A stretch of 64,000 nt of DNA from Streptomyces fumanus (GTDB taxonomy: Bacteria > Actinomycetota > Actinomycetes > Streptomycetales > Streptomycetaceae): contig NZ_BNBI01000010.1 of NCBI RefSeq assembly GCF_014655295.1, positions 1-64,000 on the forward strand, written 5' to 3'. The translations under genes and the position numbers were made by a program. Shown one piece after another: positions 33,485 through 41,763 of the stretch. Position 1 is the stretch's first letter. Every line of letters begins with the position of its first letter. The notes under the pieces are model-generated. The model was given only the letters and a program-made list of their open reading frames with translations, was not told where the DNA came from and did no database searches.

Positions 33485-34125
33485 CAGCACCGTCCGAGCG
33501 GGGCGCCGAGATCGGGCGGCGCATCGGCGTCGGCCTGATGTACGGCCTGTGGCGGCCGCGCGTGCTCGGCGCCTGGAAGGTGCCCGCGACCGGCCCGGTG
33601 ATCTTCGCCGTCAACCACTCGCACAACATCGACGGGCCCATGGTCATGGGCGTGGCGCCCCGGCCGACGCACTTCCTGATCAAGAAGGAGGCGTTCGTCG
33701 GCCCGCTCGACCCGTTCCTGACCGCCATCGGCCAGGTCGAGGTCGACCGCACCACCACCGACCGCACCGCGATCGGCCGGGCGCTGGACGTGCTGTCCGC
33801 CGGCGGGGTCCTCGGCATATTCCCCGAGGGCACCCGGGGCGAGGGCGACTTCGCCTCGCTCCGCGCGGGCCTGGCCTACTTCGCGGTCCGCAGCGGCGCC
33901 CCGATCGTGCCGATCGCCGTCCTGGGAAGCGCGGAGCGGCCCGGACGGTTGATAAAGGCGCTGCCCCCGCTGCGCTCCCGGGTGGACGTCGTCTTCGGCG
34001 ATCCCTTCGAGGCGGGCGACGGCAGCGGGCGGCGCACCCGCAAGGCGCTGGACGAGGCGACCGAGCGCATCCAGAAGCAGCTCAGCGCGCACCTGGAGCA
34101 CGCCAGGCGCCTCACCGGGCGCTAG
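33481..34125 (+). CDS. 1-acylglycerol-3-phosphate acyltransferase family protein
   Basis: A 214-residue PlsC-like acyltransferase. Motif I is NHSHNID (HX4D catalytic pair, about residue 42). Motif II/III region is FLIKKEAFVGPLDPFLTAIGQVEVDR, followed by GIFPEGTRGEGDF (FPEGTR, acceptor binding) and VPIAVLGSAERP. It would acylate lysophosphatidate or another lysolipid at the inner membrane face; the substrate is unproven. GTG 33481 overlaps the cmk stop. A PlsC-like gene between cmk and der is common in actinobacteria. Confidence 0.88.
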   Translation: MTAPSERGAEIGRRIGVGLMYGLWRPRVLGAWKVPATGPVIFAVNHSHNIDGPMVMGVAPRPTHFLIKKEAFVGPLDPFLTAIGQVEVDRTTTDRTAIGRALDVLSAGGVLGIFPEGTRGEGDFASLRAGLAYFAVRSGAPIVPIAVLGSAERPGRLIKALPPLRSRVDVVFGDPFEAGDGSGRRTRKALDEATERIQKQLSAHLEHARRLTGR

Positions 34126-34199
34126 GTAACACTTGAGTAGTGGATCACCCGGTACAGGGGTGCTCCACCGATCACCACGATGAACGAGGTACGGACTTC

Positions 34200-35678
34200 A
34201 TGAACGACGACATCCACCCCGAGGGCTCGGGCGCGGAGCACGACCACGGGGCGCTTGGCGACGCCGAGTACGCGCAGTTCATGGAGCTGGCCGCGGAAGA
34301 GGGCTTCGACATCGAGGAGGTCGAGGGCGCGATCGAGGCGGCCGGGCACGGCCCGCTGCCCGTCCTCGCCGTCGTCGGCCGCCCCAATGTCGGCAAGTCG
34401 ACCCTGGTGAACCGGATCATCGGCCGCCGCGAGGCGGTCGTCGAGGACAAGCCGGGCGTCACCCGCGACCGCGTCACCTACGAGGCCGAGTGGGCGGGCC
34501 GCCGCTTCAAGGTCGTCGACACCGGCGGCTGGGAGCAGGACGTCCTCGGCATCGACGCCTCGGTCGCCGCGCAGGCCGAGTACGCCATCGAGGCCGCCGA
34601 CGCGGTGGTCTTCGTGGTGGACGCCAAGGTCGGCGCCACCGACACCGACGAGGCCGTGGTCCGGCTGCTGCGCAAGGCCGGCAAGCCGGTCGTGCTCTGC
34701 GCCAACAAGGTCGACGGCCCCAGCGGCGAGGCCGACGCGGCCGCCCTGTGGTCGCTGGGCCTCGGCGAGCCGTACCCGGTCTCCGCGCTGCACGGCCGGG
34801 GCACCGGCGACATGCTGGACCAGGTGCTGGAGGCGCTGCCCGAGGCCCCGGAGCAGACCTTCGGCGGCGGGGTCGGCGGACCGCGCCGCATCGCCCTGAT
34901 CGGCCGCCCGAACGTCGGCAAGTCCTCGCTGCTGAACAAGGTGGCGGGCGAGGAGCGGGTCGTCGTCAACGAACTGGCCGGCACCACCCGCGACCCGGTC
35001 GACGAGCTGATCGAACTGGGCGGCGTCACCTGGAAGTTCGTCGACACGGCGGGCATCCGCAAGCGCGTCCACCTCCAGCAGGGCGCCGACTACTACGCCT
35101 CGCTGCGCACCGCCGCGGCGGTGGAGAAGGCCGAGGTCGCCGTCATCCTGATCGACGCCTCGGAGTCGATCTCGGTGCAGGACCAGCGGATCGTCACCAT
35201 GGCGGTGGAGGCCGGCCGGGCGATCGTCCTGGCCTTCAACAAGTGGGACACCCTGGACGAGGAGCGCCGCTACTACCTGGAGCGGGAGATCGAGACCGAG
35301 CTGGGCCAGGTGGCGTGGGCGCCCCGGGTCAATGTCTCGGCGCGTACCGGCCGTCACATGGAGAAGCTGGTCCCGGCGATCGAGACGGCCCTGGCGGGCT
35401 GGGAGACCCGGATCCCGACCGGCCGGCTCAACGCGTTCCTGGGCGAGCTGGTCGCCGCCCACCCGCACCCGATCCGGGGCGGCAAGCAGCCGCGCATCCT
35501 GTTCGGCACCCAGGCGGGCACCAAGCCGCCGCGGTTCGTGCTGTTCGCGACCGGGTTCATCGAGGCCGGTTACCGCCGGTTCATCGAGCGCCGGCTGCGC
35601 GAGGAGTTCGGCTTCGAGGGCACGCCGATCCACATCTCGGTGCGGGTGCGCGAGAAGCGCGGCGCCAAGAAGAAGTAG
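34200..35678 (+). CDS. der: Ribosome biogenesis GTPase Der (EngA)
   Basis: A 492-residue double GTPase for 50S subunit assembly. Two G domains: the first P-loop GRPNVGKS at 60-67 with DTGGW and NKVDG, and the second GRPNVGKS near 235 with DTAGI and NKWDT. A C-terminal KH-like domain follows (GRLNAFLGELVAAHPHPIRGGKQPRILFGTQAGTKPPRFVLFA). The first 50 residues are an acidic actinobacterial extension. ATG 34200 is set by GAGG at 34186-34189; the frame to 34140 is leader. An imperfect hairpin (34140-34168) lies in that leader. Confidence 0.96.
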   Translation: MNDDIHPEGSGAEHDHGALGDAEYAQFMELAAEEGFDIEEVEGAIEAAGHGPLPVLAVVGRPNVGKSTLVNRIIGRREAVVEDKPGVTRDRVTYEAEWAGRRFKVVDTGGWEQDVLGIDASVAAQAEYAIEAADAVVFVVDAKVGATDTDEAVVRLLRKAGKPVVLCANKVDGPSGEADAAALWSLGLGEPYPVSALHGRGTGDMLDQVLEALPEAPEQTFGGGVGGPRRIALIGRPNVGKSSLLNKVAGEERVVVNELAGTTRDPVDELIELGGVTWKFVDTAGIRKRVHLQQGADYYASLRTAAAVEKAEVAVILIDASESISVQDQRIVTMAVEAGRAIVLAFNKWDTLDEERRYYLEREIETELGQVAWAPRVNVSARTGRHMEKLVPAIETALAGWETRIPTGRLNAFLGELVAAHPHPIRGGKQPRILFGTQAGTKPPRFVLFATGFIEAGYRRFIERRLREEFGFEGTPIHISVRVREKRGAKKK

Positions 35679-35690
35679 GCGGACGACGGC

Positions 35691-35721
35691 GCGAGGGCGG
35701 TCCCGGTGGGGCCGCCCTCGC
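35691..35721. terminator. Terminator after der
   Basis: GCGAGGGCGG (35691-35700) pairs with CCGCCCTCGC (35712-35721) across an 11-nt loop, followed by CGTGTTCC. It lies just after the der stop and could also serve the convergent small gene. Confidence 0.75.
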
Positions 35722-35749
35722 CGTGTTCCACGGGTCAGGCGCCCGCGGG

Positions 35750-36010
35750 TCAGGCGCCCCGGCGCGGGGCCGGTGGCAGCGCGGGGACGTGGTGCACGCC
35801 CAGCCGGGCGGTGTGCGCCCCGGCGCTGTAGGCGCTGTACGCGCCCCGGCTGCGCGGAATGAGGCGGAACGAGGTGAACCCGAACTGCTCCTCGCCGCTG
35901 CGGTCGCCCGGCAGCGAGCGGAAGGACCGGAGGTACTCGGCGTAGAGCGCGTCGTAGATCGGCGTGGCCGAGGGGCCGCCCTGGCGGTGAAAGGCGTCGT
36001 ATGCGTGCAC
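35750..36010 (-). CDS. Small hypothetical protein (86 aa)
   Basis: I do not recognise a named family. The predicted 86-residue protein starts HAYDAFHRQGGPSATPIYDALYAEYLRSFRSLPGDRSGEEQFGFTSFRLIP and ends in a Ser/Tyr/Ala then Pro-rich tail. A coherent amino-acid composition and low-bias core (many Phe, Tyr) argue that this frame is coding. GTG 36010 is proposed; the longer open frame to 36184 is Arg/Pro-rich shadow. The start codon lies inside the palindrome TGCACA-TC-TGTGCA (36006-36019), which might be an operator. Separated by 67 bp from the gene behind it. Confidence 0.6.
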   Translation of the reverse strand: MHAYDAFHRQGGPSATPIYDALYAEYLRSFRSLPGDRSGEEQFGFTSFRLIPRSRGAYSAYSAGAHTARLGVHHVPALPPAPRRGA

Positions 36011-36019
36011 ATCTGTGCA
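36006..36019. promoter_or_regulatory. Palindrome over the start of the 86-aa gene
   Basis: TGCACATCTGTGCA is a perfect 6-2-6 inverted repeat covering the proposed GTG start (36008-36010) of the minus-strand gene. It is unusual in this very GC-rich context. A repressor site or an mRNA feature is possible; nothing identifies a binding protein. Confidence 0.4.
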
Positions 36020-36077
36020 AACGACCCCGGGGCCGAAGGGATGCGGCCGGGCGGCGCGGGCCCGGCGGCGGAGGCGG

Positions 36078-36860
36078 TCAGGTGCCCGCGAGCGGCAGCG
36101 CCGCGGCGACCAGCCGGCCGCCGGCCGCGGCCTTGTCCAGGGCGTCGCGCAGCAGATCCTCGCGGGGCTGCCGGCCGATCGCACCGACCGGCGCGGCGAA
36201 CAGCAGCACCTGCTGGTGCTTGCCGGCCGCCGTCCGCCAGCCCTCGGTGACCTGGAGCGGCTGGTGCGCCTGCCACCAGGCGACCGGCCGGCCGCTCTCG
36301 CCGCCCGGCTGGAGCACCGCGTGCAACTGGCCGGCGGCGAGCAGCACCGACCAGCCGTGCAGCACGGGCGGGACGGCGGCCAGGTCGGCCACGGGCAGGA
36401 AGCCCTGCTCGACGAGGAGCGGCAGGAACTCGTCGCCGGGCCCGCTGCCGCCGGGCCGCACCACGGGCGCGGTCGGCTCCACGACCAGCGCGGGGTGCAG
36501 CTCCCCGGCGATCAGGACCAGTCCGCTGGTCACGCCGAGGACCGCCTGCTCGGGCACGGCCTTCTCCGGTTCGTGGTCCACGGTGTCCCCGCTGATGGAC
36601 CGCACCGCTCCGCGGAGCTGCTCCTCGGTCACCTTGACGACCTGCGAGGGCAGACAGCTCGCGTGGGCGAAGGCGAGGACGGCGGTCTCCTCCCCGACGA
36701 ACAGCACGGTGCTGGTGCGCTCCTGCTCGCAGTCGCCGGGGGTGCGGCAGGACGTGCAGTCGTAACTGCCCGGGGCGGTCGCTCCGGCGAGCAGGCGCTC
36801 GGCTTCTTCGTCGCCGATCTCGGCGCGTACCTCGTCGCTGACGTCGAGCATGCGCGGCAC
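36078..36860 (-). CDS. Hypothetical protein with CxxC...C motif
   Basis: A 260-residue protein I cannot assign to a named family. Residues 30-46 contain CTSCRTPGDC, three Cys in a spacing that could bind metal. The rest is a soluble alpha/beta pattern with repeated hydrophobic strands (TVLFVGEETAVLAFAHASCLPSQV; LVLIAGELHPALVVEPTAPVV; WSVLLAAGQLHAVLQPG). The N-terminal half hints at an internal duplication of beta units. GTG 36860 is chosen because GGAG lies 6 nt upstream; the ATG three codons in is weaker. Probably cytoplasmic. Confidence 0.68.
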   Translation of the reverse strand: MPRMLDVSDEVRAEIGDEEAERLLAGATAPGSYDCTSCRTPGDCEQERTSTVLFVGEETAVLAFAHASCLPSQVVKVTEEQLRGAVRSISGDTVDHEPEKAVPEQAVLGVTSGLVLIAGELHPALVVEPTAPVVRPGGSGPGDEFLPLLVEQGFLPVADLAAVPPVLHGWSVLLAAGQLHAVLQPGGESGRPVAWWQAHQPLQVTEGWRTAAGKHQQVLLFAAPVGAIGRQPREDLLRDALDKAAAGGRLVAAALPLAGT

Positions 36861-37181
36861 GGGTGACTCCCTCGGATGCGGTACACGGCGGGACCGGGCG
36901 GCTCCCGGTCCGTGGTCGGGGCGGGTCCCCGGCTCATGAAGAAGACAACGGCCGATCCGCGGCGGGGGTCACGCCCCGCGGCGAACGGAATCGAACCGCC
37001 CGGCCGGAACCGGTCTCCTACGGTCAACTCCGCTACTCCGCGCGGCATTTACGGGGGTTCGGTGGTCGTCGCCGGTGCCGTCGCGGCCGGCCCGTACCGC
37101 ACCGGCGGTCACCACCGGTCCGGGCCCGTCACCGGGCACCGAGGACAGCACCTGACCGCGAGGGCTGCCAGACTCGCCCCC
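36861..37181. other. Intergenic region before the WYL gene
   Basis: 321 bp without a supported gene. It contains a stretch near 36975-37045 whose minus strand includes GGTTCGATTCC, resembling a tRNA T-arm, but no cloverleaf could be folded around it. CAGACT at 37169-37174, 7 nt before the WYL ATG, may be a weak -10. Confidence 0.4.
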
Positions 37182-38222
37182 ATGCTCGAGACCTCGGCAC
37201 GTCTGCTGCGTCTGCTCTCCCTCCTCCAGGCCCACCGCGAGTGGTCCGGCGCCGACCTCGCCGAGCGCCTCGGCGTCACCCCGCGCACCGTCCGCCGGGA
37301 CGTGGACAAGCTGCGCGAACTGGGCTACCCGGTGGACGCCAGCTCCGGCACCGGCGGCGGCTACCGGCTCGGCGCGGGCGCCGAACTCCCGCCGCTGCTG
37401 CTGGACGACGACGAGGCCGTCGCCGTCGCCGTGGGCCTGCGCACCGCCGCCGGACAGGGCATCGAGGGCATCGGCGAGAGCTCGGTGCGGGCGCTGGCCA
37501 AGCTGGAGCAGGTGCTGCCGCACAAGCTGCGCCGCCGGGTCGGCGCGCTCACCGAGTTCACCGTGCCGATGCTGCGCGGCCCGGGCCCCGCCGCCGTCGA
37601 CCCCGCCGTCCTGACCGAACTGGCCCACCTGTGCCGGGACGCCCAGCGGCTGCGCCTGGAGTACGTGGGCCACGACGGCACCGTCACCCGCCGCACGGTG
37701 GAGCCGTACCGCCTGGTGTGCACCGAGCGCCGCTGGTACCTGGTCGCCTACGACCCGGAGCGGGCCGGCTGGCGGACCTTCCGCGTGGACCGGCTCACCC
37801 CGAGGCCGCCGCACGGGCCGCGCTTCACCCCGCGCGAGCCGCCCGCCGAGGACCTCGCCGCCTATGTCTCCCGGGGCGTGTCCACCCACGCGTACGCCGC
37901 CCGTGCCGTGGTCCGGCTGCTGGTGCCGCCGGCCGAGGCGGCGGCGCGGGTGTCGCCGTCGGACGGGGTGCTGACGGCGGAGGGCCCGGGAAGCTGCCTG
38001 CTGCGCACCGGCGCCGCGAGCCTGGACGCCCTGGTGGTGCACGTGATGATGCTGGGCTTCGGCTTCGAGGTGCTGGAGCCGGTGGAGCTGGTCGAGGCGG
38101 TCAGGACCGCTCGGGATCGGCTTGATGCCGCGGTGGCTCGGGCTGCGGGGCCTCGGCCGCGTACCGGGGATGGTGCAGGTCGAACGCCGGGGACTCCGAG
38201 CGGATCCGGGGCAGCGCGGTGA
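37182..38222 (+). CDS. HTH/WYL-domain transcriptional regulator
   Basis: A 346-residue regulator. An N-terminal HTH_11-type winged helix (SARLLRLLSLLQAHREWSGADLAERLGVTPRTVRRDVDKLRELGYPV, residues 4-50) is followed by a WYL domain at about 140-215 (LRLEYVGHDGTVTRRTVEPYRLVCTERRWYLVAYDPERAGWRTFRVDRL). In this group the WYL triad reads WYL in RRWYLVAYD. A C-terminal WCX-like region follows. The ligand is probably a nucleic acid or nucleotide, by analogy. The last 122 bp overlap the 3' end of ctaD on the other strand. Confidence 0.9.
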   Translation: MLETSARLLRLLSLLQAHREWSGADLAERLGVTPRTVRRDVDKLRELGYPVDASSGTGGGYRLGAGAELPPLLLDDDEAVAVAVGLRTAAGQGIEGIGESSVRALAKLEQVLPHKLRRRVGALTEFTVPMLRGPGPAAVDPAVLTELAHLCRDAQRLRLEYVGHDGTVTRRTVEPYRLVCTERRWYLVAYDPERAGWRTFRVDRLTPRPPHGPRFTPREPPAEDLAAYVSRGVSTHAYAARAVVRLLVPPAEAAARVSPSDGVLTAEGPGSCLLRTGAASLDALVVHVMMLGFGFEVLEPVELVEAVRTARDRLDAAVARAAGPRPRTGDGAGRTPGTPSGSGAAR

Positions 38223-39792
38223 AGTTGTGCCGGGGCGGCGGGCAGGAGGTCGCCCACTCCAGGGAGCGGCCGAAGCCCCAGGGGTCGTCGACGCCGACCT
38301 TCGCGCCGTACTTCGCGGTCTTCCAGACGTTGTAGAGGAACGGCAGGGTGGAGAAGCCGAGCAGGAACGCGCCGATGGTCGACAGGGTGTTCAGCGCGGT
38401 GAAGCCGTCGGCGGCGAGGTAGTCCGCGTACCGGCGCGGCATCCCCTCCGCGCCCAGCCAGTGCTGCACCAGGAAGGTGGTGTGGAAGCCGGTGAACAGC
38501 GTCCAGAACTGGATCTTGCCGAGCCGCTCGTCGAGCAGCTTGCCGGTGAACTTGGGCCACCAGAAGAAGAAGCCGGCGAAGGTCGCGAAGACCACGGTGC
38601 CGAAGACGACGTAGTGGAAGTGGGCGACGACGAAGTAGCTGTCGGTGACGTGGAAGTCCAGCGGCGGCGACGCCAGGATCACCCCGGTCAGACCGCCGAA
38701 CAGGAACGACACCAGGAAGCCGGTCGCCCACAGCATCGGCGTCTCGAAGGAGAGCGAGCCCTTGAGCATGGTGCCGGTCCAGTTGAAGAACTTCACCCCG
38801 GTCGGCACCGCGATCAGGAAGCTCAGGAAGGAGAAGAACGGCAGCAGCACCGCACCCGTGGCGAACATGTGGTGCGCCCACACCACCAGCGACAGACCGG
38901 TGATCGCCATGGTGGCCGCCACCAGCGTCAGATAGCCGAACAGCGGCTTGCGGCTGAAGACCGGGATGATCTCGCTGACGATGCCGAAGAACGGCAGCGC
39001 GATGATGTAGACCTCCGGGTGCCCGAAGAACCAGAACAGGTGCTGCCACAGCAGCGCCCCGCCGTTGGCCGAGGCGAACACCTGCGAGCCGAACCGCCGG
39101 TCCGCCTCCAGCACCAGCAGGGCCGCCGCCAGCACCGGGAAGGCGACCAGGATCAGGATCGAGGTGAACAGCGTGTTCCACACGAAGATCGGCATCCGGA
39201 ACATGGTCATGCCGGGCGCGCGCATCCCCACGATCGTGGTGAGGAAGTTGACCGCGCCGAGGATCGTCCCGAACCCGGACAGCGCCAGCCCCATGATCCA
39301 CAGGTCGGCGCCGATGCCGGGGGAGTGCGTCTGGCTGTTGAGCGGCGCGTAGGCGAACCAGCCGAACGCGGCCGGCCCCGAGGGCACCAGCAGCGACGCC
39401 AGCACGATCAGCCCGCCGAACAGGAACAGCCAGTACGACAGCATGTTCAGCCGGGGGAAGGCCACGTCCGGGGCGCCGATCTGGAGCGGCATCAGCTCAT
39501 TGGCGAAGCCCGCGAAGCTCGGCGTCGCGAAGAGCAGCAGCATGATCGTGCCGTGCATCGTGAACAACTGGTTGAACTGCTGGTTGTCGACGAGTTGCAG
39601 TCCCGGCCGGGCCAGTTCGGCGCGCATCAGCAGCGCCATGACCCCGGCGATCAGGAAGAACACGAACGACGTGATCAGGTAGAGATGGCCGATCTTCTTG
39701 TGGTCCGTGGTGGTCAGCCAGTCGATCACCAGCCGCCCCGGCCGCCGCGTCCGCGCCGGACCGGTCACCGGCCGTACGGTCTGCGTTCCCAT
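38101..39792 (-). CDS. ctaD: Cytochrome c oxidase subunit I, orphan copy
   Basis: A 563-residue, 12-helix haem-copper oxidase subunit I. Residue landmarks: MHGTIMLLLFATP (haem a His, about 80), the GHPEVYIIALPFFG motif with the Cu-B His and crosslinked Tyr, WAHHMFATG (the two further Cu-B His), and VAHFHYVVFG (haem a3 and haem a ligands). All ligands are present, so it should be functional. It stands alone without ctaC, ctaE or qcr genes, so it is an extra copy. ATG 39792 follows AAGGGGCGGG; the next ATG upstream lacks a site. The C-terminal tail is hydrophilic and Pro-rich and overlaps the WYL gene by 122 bp. Confidence 0.94.
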   Translation of the reverse strand: MGTQTVRPVTGPARTRRPGRLVIDWLTTTDHKKIGHLYLITSFVFFLIAGVMALLMRAELARPGLQLVDNQQFNQLFTMHGTIMLLLFATPSFAGFANELMPLQIGAPDVAFPRLNMLSYWLFLFGGLIVLASLLVPSGPAAFGWFAYAPLNSQTHSPGIGADLWIMGLALSGFGTILGAVNFLTTIVGMRAPGMTMFRMPIFVWNTLFTSILILVAFPVLAAALLVLEADRRFGSQVFASANGGALLWQHLFWFFGHPEVYIIALPFFGIVSEIIPVFSRKPLFGYLTLVAATMAITGLSLVVWAHHMFATGAVLLPFFSFLSFLIAVPTGVKFFNWTGTMLKGSLSFETPMLWATGFLVSFLFGGLTGVILASPPLDFHVTDSYFVVAHFHYVVFGTVVFATFAGFFFWWPKFTGKLLDERLGKIQFWTLFTGFHTTFLVQHWLGAEGMPRRYADYLAADGFTALNTLSTIGAFLLGFSTLPFLYNVWKTAKYGAKVGVDDPWGFGRSLEWATSCPPPRHNFTALPRIRSESPAFDLHHPRYAAEAPQPEPPRHQADPERS

Positions 39793-40237
39793 CGCTCGCC
39801 CGCCCCTTCGCCGAACGTCTCCCGGGCCCGCCATGATGCTCGCGACCCGGCCCGCCCGACAGAGGGCGTACGGAGACGATGTGCGCCCGGTGTGCCGCCG
39901 CTGTGAATCCGCGGGCTTTCCGGCGCTTTTCGGCCGCGCCGTGCGAAGGGGCGAACGGAACGGGAATGAAGGTTCGGGAGCCGCTTTTCACGCGGCCCTT
40001 TTCGCCCGGTCTTTCGAAGGGCCGGGAGGGCCCGCGATAATGTCCCGCCATTGCTCCGGACGGAACCGCCGAACCGCTCGTCCGGGTGACGGAGTTCCGC
40101 CGAAACATGTGTCGTGATCTTGTGACAGAAGTGTGACCGTCACCGGATGCGCACCCCGGCCCGAGGGCCCCGGACCCGGCGCCCCGGTCCGCCGGGCCGG
40201 GCTTCCCTGGCCGCCGGGCAGGGCTTAGCGTGGCGCC
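39793..40237. promoter_or_regulatory. ctaD/I78 divergent control region
   Basis: 445 bp without a supported gene. TGTGAC occurs at 40121-40126 and 40132-40137, 11 bp apart, and the palindrome GTGAC-C-GTCAC spans 40133-40143. Read on the minus strand the 11-bp direct repeats resemble PHO-box units (GTTCACC-type), but this is weak. The remaining sequence shows nothing clear. Confidence 0.4.
40226..40231 (+). promoter_or_regulatory. -10 hexamer of a probable leaderless promoter
   Basis: TAGCGT sits exactly 6 nt before the ATG at 40238, with no ribosome binding site. This matches the layout at 7925 and 11910. Confidence 0.6.
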
Positions 40238-40453
40238 ATGGCACCGAATCCGACACCCCCGGCCGAACCCCAGGACAGCCCGGACGCCTACGTGGGCCTC
40301 GACTCCGGCGCGGCCGAGCGGCGCGCGCGGGAGCGCGGCTGGTCGACGGTGCGGTCCCTGCCGCCCGGCGCGATCATCACCATGGAGTACCGCGCGGGGC
40401 GGCTCAACTTCGAGGTACGGGACGGCCGGGTGACCCGGGCCTGGAAGGGCTGA
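40238..40453 (+). CDS. I78-like peptidase inhibitor family protein
   Basis: A 71-residue protein whose second half (LPPGAIITMEYRAGRLNFEVRDGRVTRAWKG) follows the I78 inhibitor pattern EYRxGRLNxxVxxxGxVTxxxxG. The usual two Cys of the family are missing, as in many cytoplasmic actinobacterial members. No signal peptide is visible, so a secreted inhibitor role is unlikely without help. A leaderless start is predicted. The target protease is unknown, though two secreted serine proteases are encoded 7-9 kb away. Confidence 0.75.
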   Translation: MAPNPTPPAEPQDSPDAYVGLDSGAAERRARERGWSTVRSLPPGAIITMEYRAGRLNFEVRDGRVTRAWKG

Positions 40454-40522
40454 CGGCGACGGCGGCGACGGCACGGGGGGAAGGGGCGTGCGTACCGGCC
40501 CCCCGCGCCGGCCGGCCGCCGG

Positions 40523-41524
40523 TCAGCTCCCCGAGGTGGGCCGGGCGGTCGAGGCCGTGCCCCGCGGATGCCGCTCGGGGTGCGGCGGGCGGCGGCTGCC
40601 GACCGGGGTGACCGGGGTGCGCTCGGAGCGGCTGGTGTGCGGGCCCGGCGCCAGGTGGACCCCCCGGGAGCGGGCCGCCGCGACCGGCTCGCGCGCCGGG
40701 GCGTCGGGGTCGGCGACGGCCGGGGCGAGCACCACGGGCGTGGCCGCCGCGGGCGCCGGGCGCCCGGACCGGGCGGACCAGCGGTCGCGCAGCCCGAGCA
40801 GCCACGCCTCGCAGCGGGCGATCAGCGGCTCGCACCACGGCAGCGCCAGCAGGATCAGCAGCCCCGCGACCCAGCCGAGGACCACGTCGCTCAGCCAGTG
40901 CGTACCGAGGTACACGGTGGACATCCCGACCCCGAGCGAGGTCACCGCGGAGACGGCGGACAGCCAGCGGCGGGCCCGGGGCGTGGAGGCCAGATAGGCC
41001 AGGATGCCCCAGGTCACCACGGCGTTGGCGGTGTGACCGCTCGGAAATATATCGCCGCCGGCCCACATCTCGTTCGAGCCGACGGTGGTCGCGTAGTGCG
41101 GTCCCAGGCGCCCCATCCCGTACTTGGCGGCGCCCACGGTGATGTTCAGCAGCAGCAGGGAGGCGCCGAGCGCCAGCAGCGGACGCAGCGTGTGCTGCCG
41201 CCAGGAGCGCCAGCCCAGCCACGCGGCGACCATCACGGCGGTGGGGCCGCGCTGGCCCAGCACCACGTAGTAGTCGACGAAGGCGTGGATCTCCGGCCAC
41301 TGCTGGTACGGCCGGAAGAACATGACCTGCCAGTCGAGCCGGACCAGCCAGGAGGTGATCACCACCGCCCACACGATCGCCACATAGAAGGCGAGGGACC
41401 CGGAGAACAAGGCAATCCGGTGCCGGCTCATCTTCGGCACATCGAGGTGGACCGGCCGTTCGGGCTCACGGTCCAGTCTCGCGAACACCCGGTCCAGACG
41501 GGTGAGGTTCCGTTCGGTACGCAC
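40523..41524 (-). CDS. PAP2-superfamily phosphatase
   Basis: A 333-residue membrane protein with about six membrane segments and a basic Pro/Arg-rich C-terminal tail of about 80 residues. Phosphatase motifs: KYGMGRLGP (motif 1, KX6RP with the Arg changed), IFPSGHTANAV (motif 2, catalytic His), and STVYLGTHWLSDV (motif 3, Arg replaced by Thr, nucleophile His and Asp kept). It likely dephosphorylates a lipid phosphate on the outer face. GTG 41524 is preceded by TAACGT with 7 nt between, so a leaderless start fits; the frame to 41569 does not. Confidence 0.83.
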   Translation of the reverse strand: MRTERNLTRLDRVFARLDREPERPVHLDVPKMSRHRIALFSGSLAFYVAIVWAVVITSWLVRLDWQVMFFRPYQQWPEIHAFVDYYVVLGQRGPTAVMVAAWLGWRSWRQHTLRPLLALGASLLLLNITVGAAKYGMGRLGPHYATTVGSNEMWAGGDIFPSGHTANAVVTWGILAYLASTPRARRWLSAVSAVTSLGVGMSTVYLGTHWLSDVVLGWVAGLLILLALPWCEPLIARCEAWLLGLRDRWSARSGRPAPAAATPVVLAPAVADPDAPAREPVAAARSRGVHLAPGPHTSRSERTPVTPVGSRRPPHPERHPRGTASTARPTSGS

Positions 41525-41531
41525 CCAATCG

Positions 41532-41537
41532 ACGTTA
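41532..41537 (-). promoter_or_regulatory. -10 hexamer of a probable leaderless promoter
   Basis: TAACGT on the minus strand is followed by 7 nt and the GTG start of the PAP2 gene at 41524. Confidence 0.55.
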
Positions 41538-41763
41538 CAGCGAGTGAGGAGCGATCCCCGCCGAATCAACGGCTTTGTGATGACGATGTGATGTGGGATT
41601 CCTCTCAGAACGAACCCTAATTCCCGGGATTCCGGGCATCATGCCTTCCGTGGCCTGCATTTCTTTTGATCATTCCGGGTGGCGGTTTTATCGTGCTTAT
41701 GAATTCGTTCACCGAATGCTGGCGCCGAATTCTCCCGCCGCTCACCGAGCGTGTCCGGGGCGG

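Noticed and set aside
36960..37050. tRNA-like sequence on the minus strand
   Set aside because: GGTTCGATTCC resembles a T-arm, but no acceptor stem, D-arm or anticodon loop can be folded around it. A 7-bp hairpin explains it.
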